Assembly: GCA_004292705.1 (NCBI GenBank)
Contig: RDXA01000338.1
Location: 1-27,541 of the forward strand
Reading direction: 5' to 3'
DNA length: 27,541 nt
From: Sphingomonadales bacterium
GTDB lineage: Bacteria; Pseudomonadota; Alphaproteobacteria; Sphingomonadales; Sphingomonadaceae
A program made the translations under genes and the position numbers. Of this stretch, positions 8,671 to 16,646 are shown one piece after another. The stretch's first letter is position 1. Every line of letters starts with the position of its first letter. The notes beneath the pieces were generated by a model. That model was not told the origin of the DNA. It did no database searches and saw only the letters and a program-made list of their open reading frames with translations.

Positions 8671-9489
8671 TCAGCCGAGCGCGGCAATGGCGACGATCTT
8701 GCGCAGCAATCCCTCAAGCTGGTCAAGCGGAACCATGTTCGGCCCGTCGGAGAGGGCACTGTCGGGATCGGGGTGCGTTTCCATGAAGAAACCATCCACG
8801 CCCACAGCTGCTGCCGCGCAGGCGAGCGGCGCGACGAACTGGCGTTGGCCGAGCGAGCGATCTCCCCCGCCACCGGGCAACTGCACGCTGTGGGTGGCGT
8901 CGAACACCACGGGCGCACCCAGCTCGCGCATGATCACCAGTGAGCGCATATCGACCACAAGATTGTTGTAACCGAAGCTCGATCCCCGCTCGCACAACAT
9001 GATCTGCGGCTCGGCCACTTCAGCGCCCTCGGCCGCTGCGCGCGCCTTGCCCAGCACAGCCGCCATGTCACCGGGAGCCATGAACTGGGCCTTCTTGATG
9101 TTGACCGGCCGACCGCTTGCGGCTGCCGCCATGATCAGGTCTGTTTGACGCGCCAGAAAGGCGGGAGTCTGGAGCATGTCCACCACCTCGGCCACCGGCG
9201 CGACCTGATCGGGCAGGTGAACATCGGTCAGCACCGGCAGCCCGGTCTCGCGCCGGACCTTTTCCAGAACGCGCAGGCCCTCGTCGACCCCATGTCCACG
9301 AAATCCCGTCAGGGATGTGCGGTTCGCCTTGTCGAAACTGGCCTTGAAGATCACCGGCATCCCAAGGCGGGCACCAATATCCTGCAACCGCTCGGCGATC
9401 GCGAGGCACATGGCCTCGCTTTCGATAACGCACGGTCCGGCGATCAGGAACGGCGGGGCGCCCGGCTGACGATGGAAGGACGGCAGCAT
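8671..9489 (-). CDS. kdsA: 3-deoxy-D-manno-octulosonate 8-phosphate synthase
   Basis: The enzyme condenses phosphoenolpyruvate with arabinose 5-phosphate to Kdo-8-phosphate. The 272-residue product has the family landmarks LIAGPCVIES, KASFDKANRTS, VNIKKAQFMAPGDM, CERGSSFGYNNLVVDM and FDATHSVQLPGG. Cys20 in the GPCVIES segment takes the place of the Asn found in E. coli KdsA; that Cys marks the metal-dependent class. The start ATG at 9489 overlaps the kdsB stop (TGATG); a longer open frame upstream overlaps kdsB and adds no family sequence. Lying in a capsule operon, this may be a second copy besides one for lipopolysaccharide, which the window cannot show. Confidence 0.97.
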   Translation of the reverse strand: MLPSFHRQPGAPPFLIAGPCVIESEAMCLAIAERLQDIGARLGMPVIFKASFDKANRTSLTGFRGHGVDEGLRVLEKVRRETGLPVLTDVHLPDQVAPVAEVVDMLQTPAFLARQTDLIMAAAASGRPVNIKKAQFMAPGDMAAVLGKARAAAEGAEVAEPQIMLCERGSSFGYNNLVVDMRSLVIMRELGAPVVFDATHSVQLPGGGGDRSLGQRQFVAPLACAAAAVGVDGFFMETHPDPDSALSDGPNMVPLDQLEGLLRKIVAIAALG

Positions 9490-10307
9490 CAGGCAGGCTC
9501 CGTGTGCGCGCGGCGCACCAATTGGGCTTCGATCAGCGGAATGTCGCTCGGATTGTTGAGTTCGATCATCTCCCATGCCGGCGCCGCGCAGACCGCCACG
9601 CCGACGGGCAGTCCGGCATCGAGGAACCGCAGCTGTTCCAGACCCTCCTGCAGCTCGAGCGGCACCGGACCATGGGCGGCATAGGCGGTCAGCGCAGCCG
9701 GTCGATAGGCATAGAGACCAAGATGCAGCAGCACTTCCTGCTGCGGTGTGGTGCCGGGGGTCACGTGCGGAATGATGGACTTGGAGAAATACAGCGCGCG
9801 CCCGCTGCGGCTGCAGACCACAGTTGTTCCACCAACGCGCCCGGCGGCGGCATCGGACTGCAGATGCGCCAGAACGGCAGGGCTGGCCGGGACGGCAGCC
9901 GTCGCCATCGCAAGGTCCGGGGCGGTTTCAAGCAATCCGACCACCGCAGCCACCATCGCGGGGGGGGTGAGAGGGGCATCGCCCTGCAGATTGACCACGA
10001 TATCGGGCACTTCGCGCAATGCAGCAAGCGCAGCAGCACACCGTTCTGTCCCGTTGGCACAGGTCACCGGCGTCATCACCACGTCCATACCGGCAGCCTC
10101 GGCCATCTCGGCAATCTGTCGATCATCGGTGGCAATGACACAGCGGGCATCGCGTCCAATGGCCCGCGCAGCCGCAAGTCCGGCCTCCCAGGTATAGTGC
10201 AAGGCCGGGCGGGCAATCCCGTCGGCTCCAGTCAGGGGGGCAAGAGGCTTGGCCGGAAACCTGGTCGAGGCAAGCCTCGCAGGGATGATGATCTGAACGC
10301 GGAGCAT
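9489..10307 (-). CDS. kdsB: CMP-Kdo synthetase (3-deoxy-manno-octulosonate cytidylyltransferase)
   Basis: The enzyme activates Kdo with CTP to give CMP-Kdo, the donor for KpsS and KpsC. The 272-residue product begins with IIIPARLASTRFPAKPL, the CTP-binding signature. It continues with CVIATDDRQIAE, NGTERCAAAL, VVNLQGDAPLTPP and LQEGLEQLRFLDAG, all typical of KdsB/KpsU. Instead of the more common GDEP the metal-binding loop reads GDAP. The ATG at 10307 is six bases after the kdsD stop, and the gene overlaps kdsA by one base. In a group 2 capsule locus this copy corresponds to kpsU. Confidence 0.96.
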   Translation of the reverse strand: MLRVQIIIPARLASTRFPAKPLAPLTGADGIARPALHYTWEAGLAAARAIGRDARCVIATDDRQIAEMAEAAGMDVVMTPVTCANGTERCAAALAALREVPDIVVNLQGDAPLTPPAMVAAVVGLLETAPDLAMATAAVPASPAVLAHLQSDAAAGRVGGTTVVCSRSGRALYFSKSIIPHVTPGTTPQQEVLLHLGLYAYRPAALTAYAAHGPVPLELQEGLEQLRFLDAGLPVGVAVCAAPAWEMIELNNPSDIPLIEAQLVRRAHTEPA

Positions 10308-10313
10308 GGCCTC

Positions 10314-11348
10314 TCAGGGCGCGAGGGCAGGCGCAGGCGGCGCGGCGATATCATAGATCTGCACGGCCCCAAGGGGGATGCCCGGCCGCCGGTCGTCAAC
10401 AACAAACAGCACGGTAATGCGGTGCGTGTTCATCAACTCCAGCGCCTCCTGCACCCGCGCAGTGCGCGCAATCGTGCGCGGCCCATATGTCATCACGTCG
10501 GCAGCAGTACCGAACACGACATTGCGGGCATGGCGACGCAAGTCACCATCGGTGATGATCCCGACCAATTCGCCCTGTTCATCGACCACACCGGCAATCC
10601 CAAGCCGCTTTTCTGTCATTGTGACGAGAACATCCGGCATCGGGGTCTTGAGCCCGACGAGCGGCAGACGGTCACCCGAGTGCATCACGTCTTCGACACT
10701 GCGCAGATGCAGGCCGATCTCACCCCCGGGGTGAAGTGCGCGAATATCGGAGCCAGAAAGGCCGCGCGCCCGCATCGCCGCCACGGCGAGGGCATCGCCA
10801 AGAGCGAGCATCATGGTGGAAGACGTGGTGGGCGCAAGGCTTGAGGTGCATGCCTCCTCGACTTGAGGAAGCGCAAGGCCCAGATCAGCGGTACGCATGA
10901 GCAGGGAATTGGGGTTGCGGGATACTCCGATCACGGGGCAGCCGATAGCCTTGGCATAGATGCACAGCGGCTGCACCTCGACCGTCGCACCGCTGTTCGA
11001 AAAGACGATCAGGACATCGCCGGAACTTACCATGCCAACATCGCCATGCGCCGCTTCCGCCGCGTGCACGAACAGCGCGGGCGTGCCGGTGGCCGCGAGC
11101 GTCGCGGCAACCTTGCGTGCGACATGGCCCGATTTGCCGATGCCCGATACGATCACGCGTTGGCGGCAGCCAAGGATCATGTCCACAGCGCCAACAAAGG
11201 CATCGCCAATGTGGTCCGCCAGCAGATGGAGTGCGTCGGCTTCCATGCGTATCACGCTACGACCGACGTCGAGACATTCCACGCTGGCGTCCGAAGGGGG
11301 TGTTACCCCTCCCGTTTCGGCACGCAGTTCCAAAGATAGGTGTTGCAA
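10314..11348 (-). CDS. kpsF: Arabinose 5-phosphate isomerase (KdsD/KpsF)
   Basis: This isomerase converts ribulose 5-phosphate to arabinose 5-phosphate, the first step of Kdo synthesis. The SIS domain (about 35-180) includes VSGIGKSGHVARK, HAAEAAHGDVGMVSSGD, FSNSGATVEV and LAPTTSSTMMLALGDALAV. Two CBS domains follow (about 205-340), with GIAGVVDEQGELVGIITDGDLRRH and VMTYGPRTIARTARVQEAL. I place the start at TTG 11348, because GGAG lies about eight bases upstream and the residues after it align with the N-terminus of known KdsD proteins. The first in-frame ATG would remove part of the first helix. It is the first gene of the Kdo operon and is divergent from the HAD phosphatase gene, with about 68 bases between them. 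Confidence 0.95.
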   Translation of the reverse strand: MQHLSLELRAETGGVTPPSDASVECLDVGRSVIRMEADALHLLADHIGDAFVGAVDMILGCRQRVIVSGIGKSGHVARKVAATLAATGTPALFVHAAEAAHGDVGMVSSGDVLIVFSNSGATVEVQPLCIYAKAIGCPVIGVSRNPNSLLMRTADLGLALPQVEEACTSSLAPTTSSTMMLALGDALAVAAMRARGLSGSDIRALHPGGEIGLHLRSVEDVMHSGDRLPLVGLKTPMPDVLVTMTEKRLGIAGVVDEQGELVGIITDGDLRRHARNVVFGTAADVMTYGPRTIARTARVQEALELMNTHRITVLFVVDDRRPGIPLGAVQIYDIAAPPAPALAP

Positions 11349-11416
11349 AAGACTGCTCCATCATGTGTCAGAGTGCACGGCGCGACCCGAGGCAACTCAG
11401 AGCAGTTGATTATCTA

Positions 11417-12076
11417 GTGCGGATTTTGAACATAATCTTCGACCTGGACGGCACGCTGATAGATAGCGCGCAATTGACCGGCGCGATCATCGACCAGATG
11501 CTCGCTTCGCGGGGCGCGGTCACCAAAGCTGATCGCGCGCTGATCCGCCGAATGGACGCCATCGGCGGCGAAGCCATGATCGCTGCCGTGCTGGGCCGAC
11601 ACTCCTCCAACCCCGCAAGCGAAATCGAAGAGTTCCGAAAAATCCACCGGACAATCAACGTGCCCGCCGACCTGCCGTTTCCCGGCGTCCGCGAGGCTTT
11701 GGAAAAACTGACCGCCGCCGGGATTGGCATGGCGATCTGCTCCAACAAGCCGCAATTCCTGTGCGACAAGATCCTCGGCGATCTCGGTTTGGCGCAACAT
11801 TTTGCCATCATTGTCGGCAGCGCGCCCGGCCGCGCGAAAAAACCCGACCCGGAAAGCGCGCATCTGGCGCTGAGCGGCCTCGGCGGATCGCCCGCGAACA
11901 CGCTCTACTGCGGGGATTCGTCTGTCGATCTGGCCACAGCGCGAAGGGCCGGACTGGGCGCCACACTGGTCGAGTGGGGATATGGCACCGACGAAGCACT
12001 TGCGCTCGAACCTGACACCCCGCTCACCAAGTCGATGCCTGCTTTGGTTGAAACTGTCTTGGGCCACGGGGCTTAG
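11417..12076 (+). CDS. HAD-family phosphatase (phosphoglycolate phosphatase-like)
   Basis: The product of about 219 residues has the HAD motifs in order: FDLDGTLIDSA (nucleophile and acid/base Asp), CSNKP (motif II Ser), the Lys in AKKPDPES and CGDSSVDLATA (motif IV Asp). The helical cap between motifs I and II places it in the GPH/PGMB-like subfamily, not the capless KdsC type. The start is taken as GTG 11417, just before the first motif; a long open frame upstream is antisense to kdsD. The substrate is unknown. Phosphoglycolate is the default family annotation, but the position beside the Kdo operon makes Kdo-8-phosphate or another sugar phosphate worth considering. Its TAG stop overlaps by two bases the TAA stop of the converging hydroxylase. 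Confidence 0.88.
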   Translation: MRILNIIFDLDGTLIDSAQLTGAIIDQMLASRGAVTKADRALIRRMDAIGGEAMIAAVLGRHSSNPASEIEEFRKIHRTINVPADLPFPGVREALEKLTAAGIGMAICSNKPQFLCDKILGDLGLAQHFAIIVGSAPGRAKKPDPESAHLALSGLGGSPANTLYCGDSSVDLATARRAGLGATLVEWGYGTDEALALEPDTPLTKSMPALVETVLGHGA

Positions 12077-12702
12077 GCCTGCTCGACTTTTGAAATCCGG
12101 GTCGAGAAAATCCGATCCCAGATCATCCCCGTGATCGCGTAATTGCCCTCCACCTTCAAATGGTGGTGGCGCATGTGATGAAGTTTGAGTGCGCGACCGA
12201 TACGCCCCTTCATCGGGAACTGGTGACAGGCAAAGTGCACCAGATCGTAAGCTACGTACCCGCTCATGAAGCCGAGCAGGAACCAGGTTCCCTGAGCACC
12301 AAGAGCCCATAACGACAGGCCCCAGATCAGGCCACCAACAGGAACGCTCACGATCGGCGGCATCAGGTTGCGCAGCGAATCGTTGGGATGTTCATGATGG
12401 TTCGAATGGATCACGAAGATCACCTGCCTGATCAACGGTGAACGGGTCTCGAAATGAAAGACATACCGGTGCAGCGCATATTCGGCGAGCGTCCAGACAA
12501 CCGCCCCTGCGACTATCAGCGGCAAGGCCCAAAAAACCGGCGCAGTCGCATATCCGACATAGGCTATGGCAGGCAGCAGAACGGCCCAGAGGGCGATGAA
12601 CCAGCCCGCCGAGATAACCGTCAGGCGCTCCAGCCAAGGATTCCGGAAAAGCCTCAGGCGGTCTGCCGAACTCTGGGCTGACGTTTTGATGACCATCTCC
12701 AT
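12073..12702 (-). CDS. Membrane fatty-acid hydroxylase, FA2H/sterol desaturase superfamily
   Basis: The 209-residue protein has three or four hydrophobic segments (about 28-50, 55-74, 115-136, 140-155) and histidine clusters of a membrane di-iron hydroxylase: HRYVFH (78-83), HSNHHEHP (99-106), HFACH (156-160) and HHMRHHH (175-181). Spacing and context (PNDSLRNLMPP, GYVAYDLVHF, and WDRIF near the end) resemble the catalytic part of fatty acid 2-hydroxylase (FA2H/Scs7) more than carotenoid or sterol enzymes. By analogy it would hydroxylate an acyl chain in a membrane lipid, perhaps the 2-hydroxy fatty acid of sphingolipids; this is inference. ATG 12702 is chosen; ATG 12696 and start codons further upstream are possible. 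The gene is divergent from the short-chain dehydrogenase. Confidence 0.85.
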   Translation of the reverse strand: MEMVIKTSAQSSADRLRLFRNPWLERLTVISAGWFIALWAVLLPAIAYVGYATAPVFWALPLIVAGAVVWTLAEYALHRYVFHFETRSPLIRQVIFVIHSNHHEHPNDSLRNLMPPIVSVPVGGLIWGLSLWALGAQGTWFLLGFMSGYVAYDLVHFACHQFPMKGRIGRALKLHHMRHHHLKVEGNYAITGMIWDRIFSTRISKVEQA

Positions 12703-12734
12703 TACCCGCACCACGCGCAACTGCCAGTACCTAC

Positions 12735-12747
12735 TTCGTGTCACGAA
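12735..12747. promoter_or_regulatory. Palindrome TTCGTG-T-CACGAA between divergent genes
   Basis: A perfect 6-bp inverted repeat with a one-base centre lies in the 187-base gap between the fatty-acid hydroxylase and the short-chain dehydrogenase. The position and symmetry would suit an operator for a dimeric regulator. It would fall inside the hydroxylase gene if an upstream start is used. No regulator is identified, so this is only a candidate. Confidence 0.25.
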
Positions 12748-12889
12748 TACACGATACAACGACATAGGGTTACAAGTTGCTATTCGCTTCATCCTGTAAT
12801 CAGAACGGGAAGGCGCGAGCGTCAGCGCCAATCCTATCGGCTCGCCCTTACAATGCCGCGAGTGCGAAGGATAGAAGGAGATTGGATTT

Positions 12890-13678
12890 TTGAAAAGTGA
12901 GCCTGATTGGCAACACGGCCTTGCGGGACGGGTTCTGGTGACTGGTGCGTCCGGCCTCCTTGGGCGGGAACTTTCCCTCAGGATTGCGCGTCCCGGCGTG
13001 CGGCTATCACTTTGGGGCCGCAATCCATTCCGGCTTACCGAAGTCGCCACGCAATGCCGCGAAGCAGGTGCTGAAGTCGAGATTTGCGCGCTCGACATCT
13101 CCAATCCCCACGCAGCGATCTCGGCGCTGTGCGTGCAAGACGACGCCGACCCCTTTTCACTTGCCCTGCTGGTCGCTGGGCTCGGCGATACCTTGTCTCC
13201 GGGTGCCGTTGTCGAAGGACCCGCGCAGGTGATCCGGCTCGCGCAGACAAATTTCGTTGCACCGGCAGCCATGGCATCGTTCCTGGCAGAACGCATGGTG
13301 CAGCGCGGCAAAGGTCGGATCGGCCTGGTAGGGACCGCCGCTGCCGCTCATTCCCTCCCCTTTGCCGCAAGCTATTCGGGGAGCAAGGCCGGGCTGGCGC
13401 GGTTTGCCGACGCGCTCCGACTCGCTGTCAGGAATAGCGGCGTCAGCGTGACCCTTATCTCGCCCGGCTTCTTTGGCCCCGGCGGCCAAGATGATGAAGT
13501 CCGGTCGCGTCCAGGGGAGATTGCGGCAAGCGTCGTGGCGGAGCAGATGATTGCGGCTGTCGTCCGCGGGAAGCCGGAGCTGGTGGTGCCCCGGCGATTT
13601 CTGGCGTTACGCTGGTTCGATCGCCTCCTGCCCCGACCCTTACGAGACCGGCTTCTGTTGAGCCTCCGCCTCCCCTGA
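12890..13678 (+). CDS. Short-chain dehydrogenase/reductase (SDR)
   Basis: A 262-residue SDR: the Rossmann nucleotide-binding loop is VTGASGLLG (residues 17-25), and the catalytic pair is Tyr162 and Lys166 in SYSGSKAG. The usual catalytic Ser position appears to hold Thr149 in LVGTAAAAH. ISPGFFGPGG follows the active site as in classical SDRs. The start is TTG 12890 with AAGGAG nine bases upstream; no ATG is available at the N-terminus. It would be a soluble NAD(P)H-dependent oxidoreductase. The substrate is not evident; the neighbours suggest a lipid or a sugar. The 3' end overlaps that of the converging membrane sulfatase by 39 bases. Confidence 0.9.
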   Translation: MKSEPDWQHGLAGRVLVTGASGLLGRELSLRIARPGVRLSLWGRNPFRLTEVATQCREAGAEVEICALDISNPHAAISALCVQDDADPFSLALLVAGLGDTLSPGAVVEGPAQVIRLAQTNFVAPAAMASFLAERMVQRGKGRIGLVGTAAAAHSLPFAASYSGSKAGLARFADALRLAVRNSGVSVTLISPGFFGPGGQDDEVRSRPGEIAASVVAEQMIAAVVRGKPELVVPRRFLALRWFDRLLPRPLRDRLLLSLRLP

Positions 13679-15142
13679 TCGGATCACTTCCAGCAACACG
13701 TGATGTAGTTCGGCAGGGATGAGATCCTGCGCATCATCGGGGCCGCGGATCGGTGAACCATCCGCAGCAAAACGGACGATAACGTATGGCGTGTGCCGCT
13801 CTTGTCCGGGTTCGCTAACGCCGGGAATGCTCGGCCGATGGTCGCCAAAAAAGCAAAGCGTCGCAGGTCGGCCGAGTCGGGGCAGTGCCTCGAGAAGCCG
13901 ATCCAGCATCGCATCGCTATGAGAGAGCAGGCGTAGATAGGAAGCGATAGCGGGCGACCCGTTCTTGTCGCTAGCCGACCACGGTCCGTGATTTTCGATC
14001 GTAACCGCATAGATCAGACGGGCGCGCGGGCCAGTATCGGCAAGCTCGAGGATCCGCTCGGTCACCGCGGCATCGGTTACGTATCTGCCAGCGTTTGGCG
14101 GCGGCGAGGGGAAGGAGTCGTCTCCCACCAGCGTGCCAAAGCCAATCTCCGGCATGAGCCGATCCCGACCGTAAAACCGCAAATCATGCGGGTGGACGAA
14201 ATGGCTGTCCCAGTCGCTCCGGTCGAGCCGGTTGGGCAAAGCCCAGCTCGCTTCGCCGCGAGCGGTGAGGAAGGGATCAAAGCGACGGGCCCCCAGCAGC
14301 GCTTCGTCGCGCCCGAACAAAACGCCGTATTCGGTCCGCATGGTGTAGGCCCCGAACCCCGACACCAGCAACCGTCCCGATCGCCATGCCAGTTCCCGTG
14401 CCTTCTGCAGTCCCGGAAGGACGGGCGCCGAGTCGCCCAACAGATCCCCTGGATCGGTGAAGGACTCGCACTGAACGATTACGACCAGCTGCCCCGACTG
14501 TCCCGCGATCGGTGCAGCCTCGCAAGGCGATGGATCGGGAGAGCCGCGCCATAGAAACCAATGCGCCAACAGGCTCGCAGCTAGCCCAAGCCGCTCAACA
14601 TCGATCTCAGCGTCGGGGATTGGTGCGGTTACGGCCTGACTGAGTCGCGGCAAGACAAGCATGAGTCCCGCCCATGCTCCAAGCCCAAGCCCGAGACCCG
14701 CGAAGCGCGTCATCGGGTCGGTGCTGGAGAACACCACCATGGATGCCGCGATTCCGGCAAACCCAGCCGCCAAGACCCCGATCTGCCATGGGCGTAAAGC
14801 CGAGAGATAGAATTGCGGTTGCTGGAACACGGCACCGATCAGGGCAAAATCGCTGAACACCAACGGCTCACCCAGAACCTTGCGTTTGACGTTCGAAACA
14901 AGCGACAGAGCAAACGCAAGGGCCGTTACGCCTACCGCAGCTACCGATGGCGTCCCGGCCAAAGTCAGAAGGATGGCAAAAGCCAGTGCCGCTACCAAGA
15001 GCAGCGTCACGATCCCGACACCGCGACGCACAGGCAAAGCAGAGCGTGACCGAGGGGCCACAAAGGCGTCGGCCACGATCACTATCATGGCCAACGCAAC
15101 GGCTCCGGCAGCTAACGAACCCAGCTGCGCCCCCATGATCAT
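13640..15142 (-). CDS. LtaS-like membrane sulfatase/phosphotransferase
   Basis: The 500-residue protein starts with about five membrane segments (roughly residues 4-29, 40-63, 65-83, 118-140 and 146-166), followed by a periplasmic alkaline-phosphatase-fold domain. Likely metal and active-site residues are the Glu in VVIVQCESF, the Thr in TMRTEYGVLFG, ENHGPW and the Asp-His pair in CFFGDHRPS. This is the arrangement of lipoteichoic acid synthase (LtaS) and phosphoglycerol or phosphoethanolamine transferases. Such enzymes move a phospho-headgroup from a phospholipid to a glycan or lipid. In this locus it may decorate the capsule or a membrane lipid; the acceptor is unknown. ATG 15142 is chosen because it precedes the first membrane segment; the upstream extension in the same frame is not hydrophobic or family-like. 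Confidence 0.87.
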   Translation of the reverse strand: MIMGAQLGSLAAGAVALAMIVIVADAFVAPRSRSALPVRRGVGIVTLLLVAALAFAILLTLAGTPSVAAVGVTALAFALSLVSNVKRKVLGEPLVFSDFALIGAVFQQPQFYLSALRPWQIGVLAAGFAGIAASMVVFSSTDPMTRFAGLGLGLGAWAGLMLVLPRLSQAVTAPIPDAEIDVERLGLAASLLAHWFLWRGSPDPSPCEAAPIAGQSGQLVVIVQCESFTDPGDLLGDSAPVLPGLQKARELAWRSGRLLVSGFGAYTMRTEYGVLFGRDEALLGARRFDPFLTARGEASWALPNRLDRSDWDSHFVHPHDLRFYGRDRLMPEIGFGTLVGDDSFPSPPPNAGRYVTDAAVTERILELADTGPRARLIYAVTIENHGPWSASDKNGSPAIASYLRLLSHSDAMLDRLLEALPRLGRPATLCFFGDHRPSIPGVSEPGQERHTPYVIVRFAADGSPIRGPDDAQDLIPAELHHVLLEVIRSGEAEAQQKPVS

Positions 15143-15228
15143 TTCCCGAGGTGGCAGCAAAGTGCCTTGCTGCGGCAAGCCCTTGTCATCACGTCGCGTC
15201 TTCCACCTGTCATCGCTGCGGGCTACCG

Positions 15229-15258
15229 TTGAAATATATGCCAAAGCAAAACAATTAT
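15229..15258 (+). promoter_or_regulatory. Possible sigma-70-type promoter for kpsS
   Basis: TTGAAA (15229-15234) is followed after 18 bases by AATTAT (15253-15258), inside an AT-rich patch of the 199-base gap between the divergent sulfatase and kpsS genes. It matches the consensus at five of six and four of six positions. The position, about 85 bases before the kpsS start, is reasonable, but the match was made by eye only. Confidence 0.3.
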
Positions 15259-15341
15259 TGCCGCAACATCGACAATCTGTTCCCAAGGCGTTTAGAATTG
15301 TGTCACAAGCCGGACAATTTCCACATGGCATCGACCCCTTG

Positions 15342-16601
15342 ATGAACGCGCAAGACACCCTCGGACAAACCGAGGAGAAAGCAAGAAAACAGCGTCGGGT
15401 GATGCTGCTGCAGGGACTGATGGGGCCCTTCTTCCAACGGCTTGGAAGGGGGCTCCGCAAGTCCGGGCACGAGGTCTACAAGGTCAATTTCAACGGCGGC
15501 GATCGTGCCTACTGGCGCTTGCCGAACGGGCTGGATTATCGCGGGTCATTGGCGGATTGGCCGGGTGCCTTCGCTCGCCTGCTCGACAAGCACAACATCA
15601 GCGACGTCATGCTGTTCGGTGATTGCCGCGATCAGCATGTGTCAGCGCTCGAAATCTGCCGGGCGCGCGGCGTCACCTGCTGGGTGTTCGAGGAAGGCTA
15701 CATTCGACCAGATTGGGTGACGATGGAAATCGGCGGGGTCAACGGCCACAGCCAGTTGTCGCGCGACCCCCAATGGTATCGGGCGCATGCAGCCGAACTG
15801 CCGCCGGTTCCGGAGCATCGCAAGGTGCCATCGTCATTCCGCCGCCGTGCGACCGAGGGCCTGATCTATAATGTGGCCGATGTCTTTACGCGCTGGCGCT
15901 ATCCCGGCTGGCGCACGCACAGACCATGGCATCCCCTGGTTGAAGGCGTCGGCTGGGCGCGCAAGCTGATGCGGCGTGACGAGCGTGCCCAGCAGGGAGA
16001 AGAGCTCCTTACGCGCCTGCAGAGCCAGAATGCGGCCTACTTCCTGTTTCCCTTGCAGCTCGATTCGGATGCGCAGATCCGCCTGCATTCGCCGTTTGCG
16101 GGGATGGTCGAGGCGATCAAGCTCGTTTTGCAGTCCTTCGCCGAACACGCCCCGCCCGGTTCGCGCCTGGTGGTCAAAGAGCATCCGCTGGATAACGGCG
16201 TGCGCGATTGGCAGCTGGAAACCGCCGATCTCGCCAGCCGCTTCGGCATCGCCGACCGGGTCGATTACCTTGCCTGGGGCGACATCGAATCGATCGCCGA
16301 GGATGCCCTCGGCATGGTAACGATCAACAGCACAAGTGGTACGCTTGCCCTCGCCCGGGACGTTCCGGTCGTGGTGCTTGGCAAAGCCGTCTATAACCTG
16401 CCGGACCTCACCTTCCAGCACGGGCTCGATCGTTTCTGGACTGAGGCAACTGCACCGGACGCGGCCACTTTCGCCGCATTCCGCCGCGTGCTTATCGACA
16501 AATGCCTGATCCCGGGCGGTTTTTTCTCCAACGAAGCGCTCGACAAGGTGGTTCAGCACGCCATCGCACGATTCGAGGGTTGCCCACTTACGCCCGACTG
16601 A
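15342..16601 (+). CDS. kpsS: KpsS-like capsule Kdo transferase
   Basis: The 419-residue product has the KpsS signatures: VMLLQGLMGPFFQRLGRGL near the N-terminus, FNGGDRAYW, LFGDCRDQHVSALEI, CWVFEEGYIRPDWVT and GGVNGHSQLSR. In the second half come FPLQLDSDAQIRLHS, VVKEHPLDNG and TINSTSGTLALARDVPVVVLG. KpsS adds the first Kdo to the phosphatidylglycerol-type lipid acceptor at the inner membrane, and KpsC then extends the linker. ATG 15342 is the only ATG just before the conserved start; it has no clear ribosome binding site, and ATG 15400 is a shorter alternative. Unlike in E. coli, kpsS here is separated from kpsC by six kilobases and lies on the other strand. Confidence 0.92.
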   Translation: MNAQDTLGQTEEKARKQRRVMLLQGLMGPFFQRLGRGLRKSGHEVYKVNFNGGDRAYWRLPNGLDYRGSLADWPGAFARLLDKHNISDVMLFGDCRDQHVSALEICRARGVTCWVFEEGYIRPDWVTMEIGGVNGHSQLSRDPQWYRAHAAELPPVPEHRKVPSSFRRRATEGLIYNVADVFTRWRYPGWRTHRPWHPLVEGVGWARKLMRRDERAQQGEELLTRLQSQNAAYFLFPLQLDSDAQIRLHSPFAGMVEAIKLVLQSFAEHAPPGSRLVVKEHPLDNGVRDWQLETADLASRFGIADRVDYLAWGDIESIAEDALGMVTINSTSGTLALARDVPVVVLGKAVYNLPDLTFQHGLDRFWTEATAPDAATFAAFRRVLIDKCLIPGGFFSNEALDKVVQHAIARFEGCPLTPD

Positions 16602-16646
16602 TCCGAACAAACGGAACGAGCGGGTACGTTAAGAAGGATCGGCACG

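Noticed and set aside
8670..8918. N-terminal extension of the kpsC reading frame
   Set aside because: The extension overlaps kdsA and has no KpsC-like residues; ATG 8669 directly after the kdsA stop is the natural start.
9504..10844. A 446-residue open frame antisense to kdsB and kdsD
   Set aside because: It is a high-GC shadow frame, rich in Arg, His and Gly, opposite two unmistakable enzyme genes.
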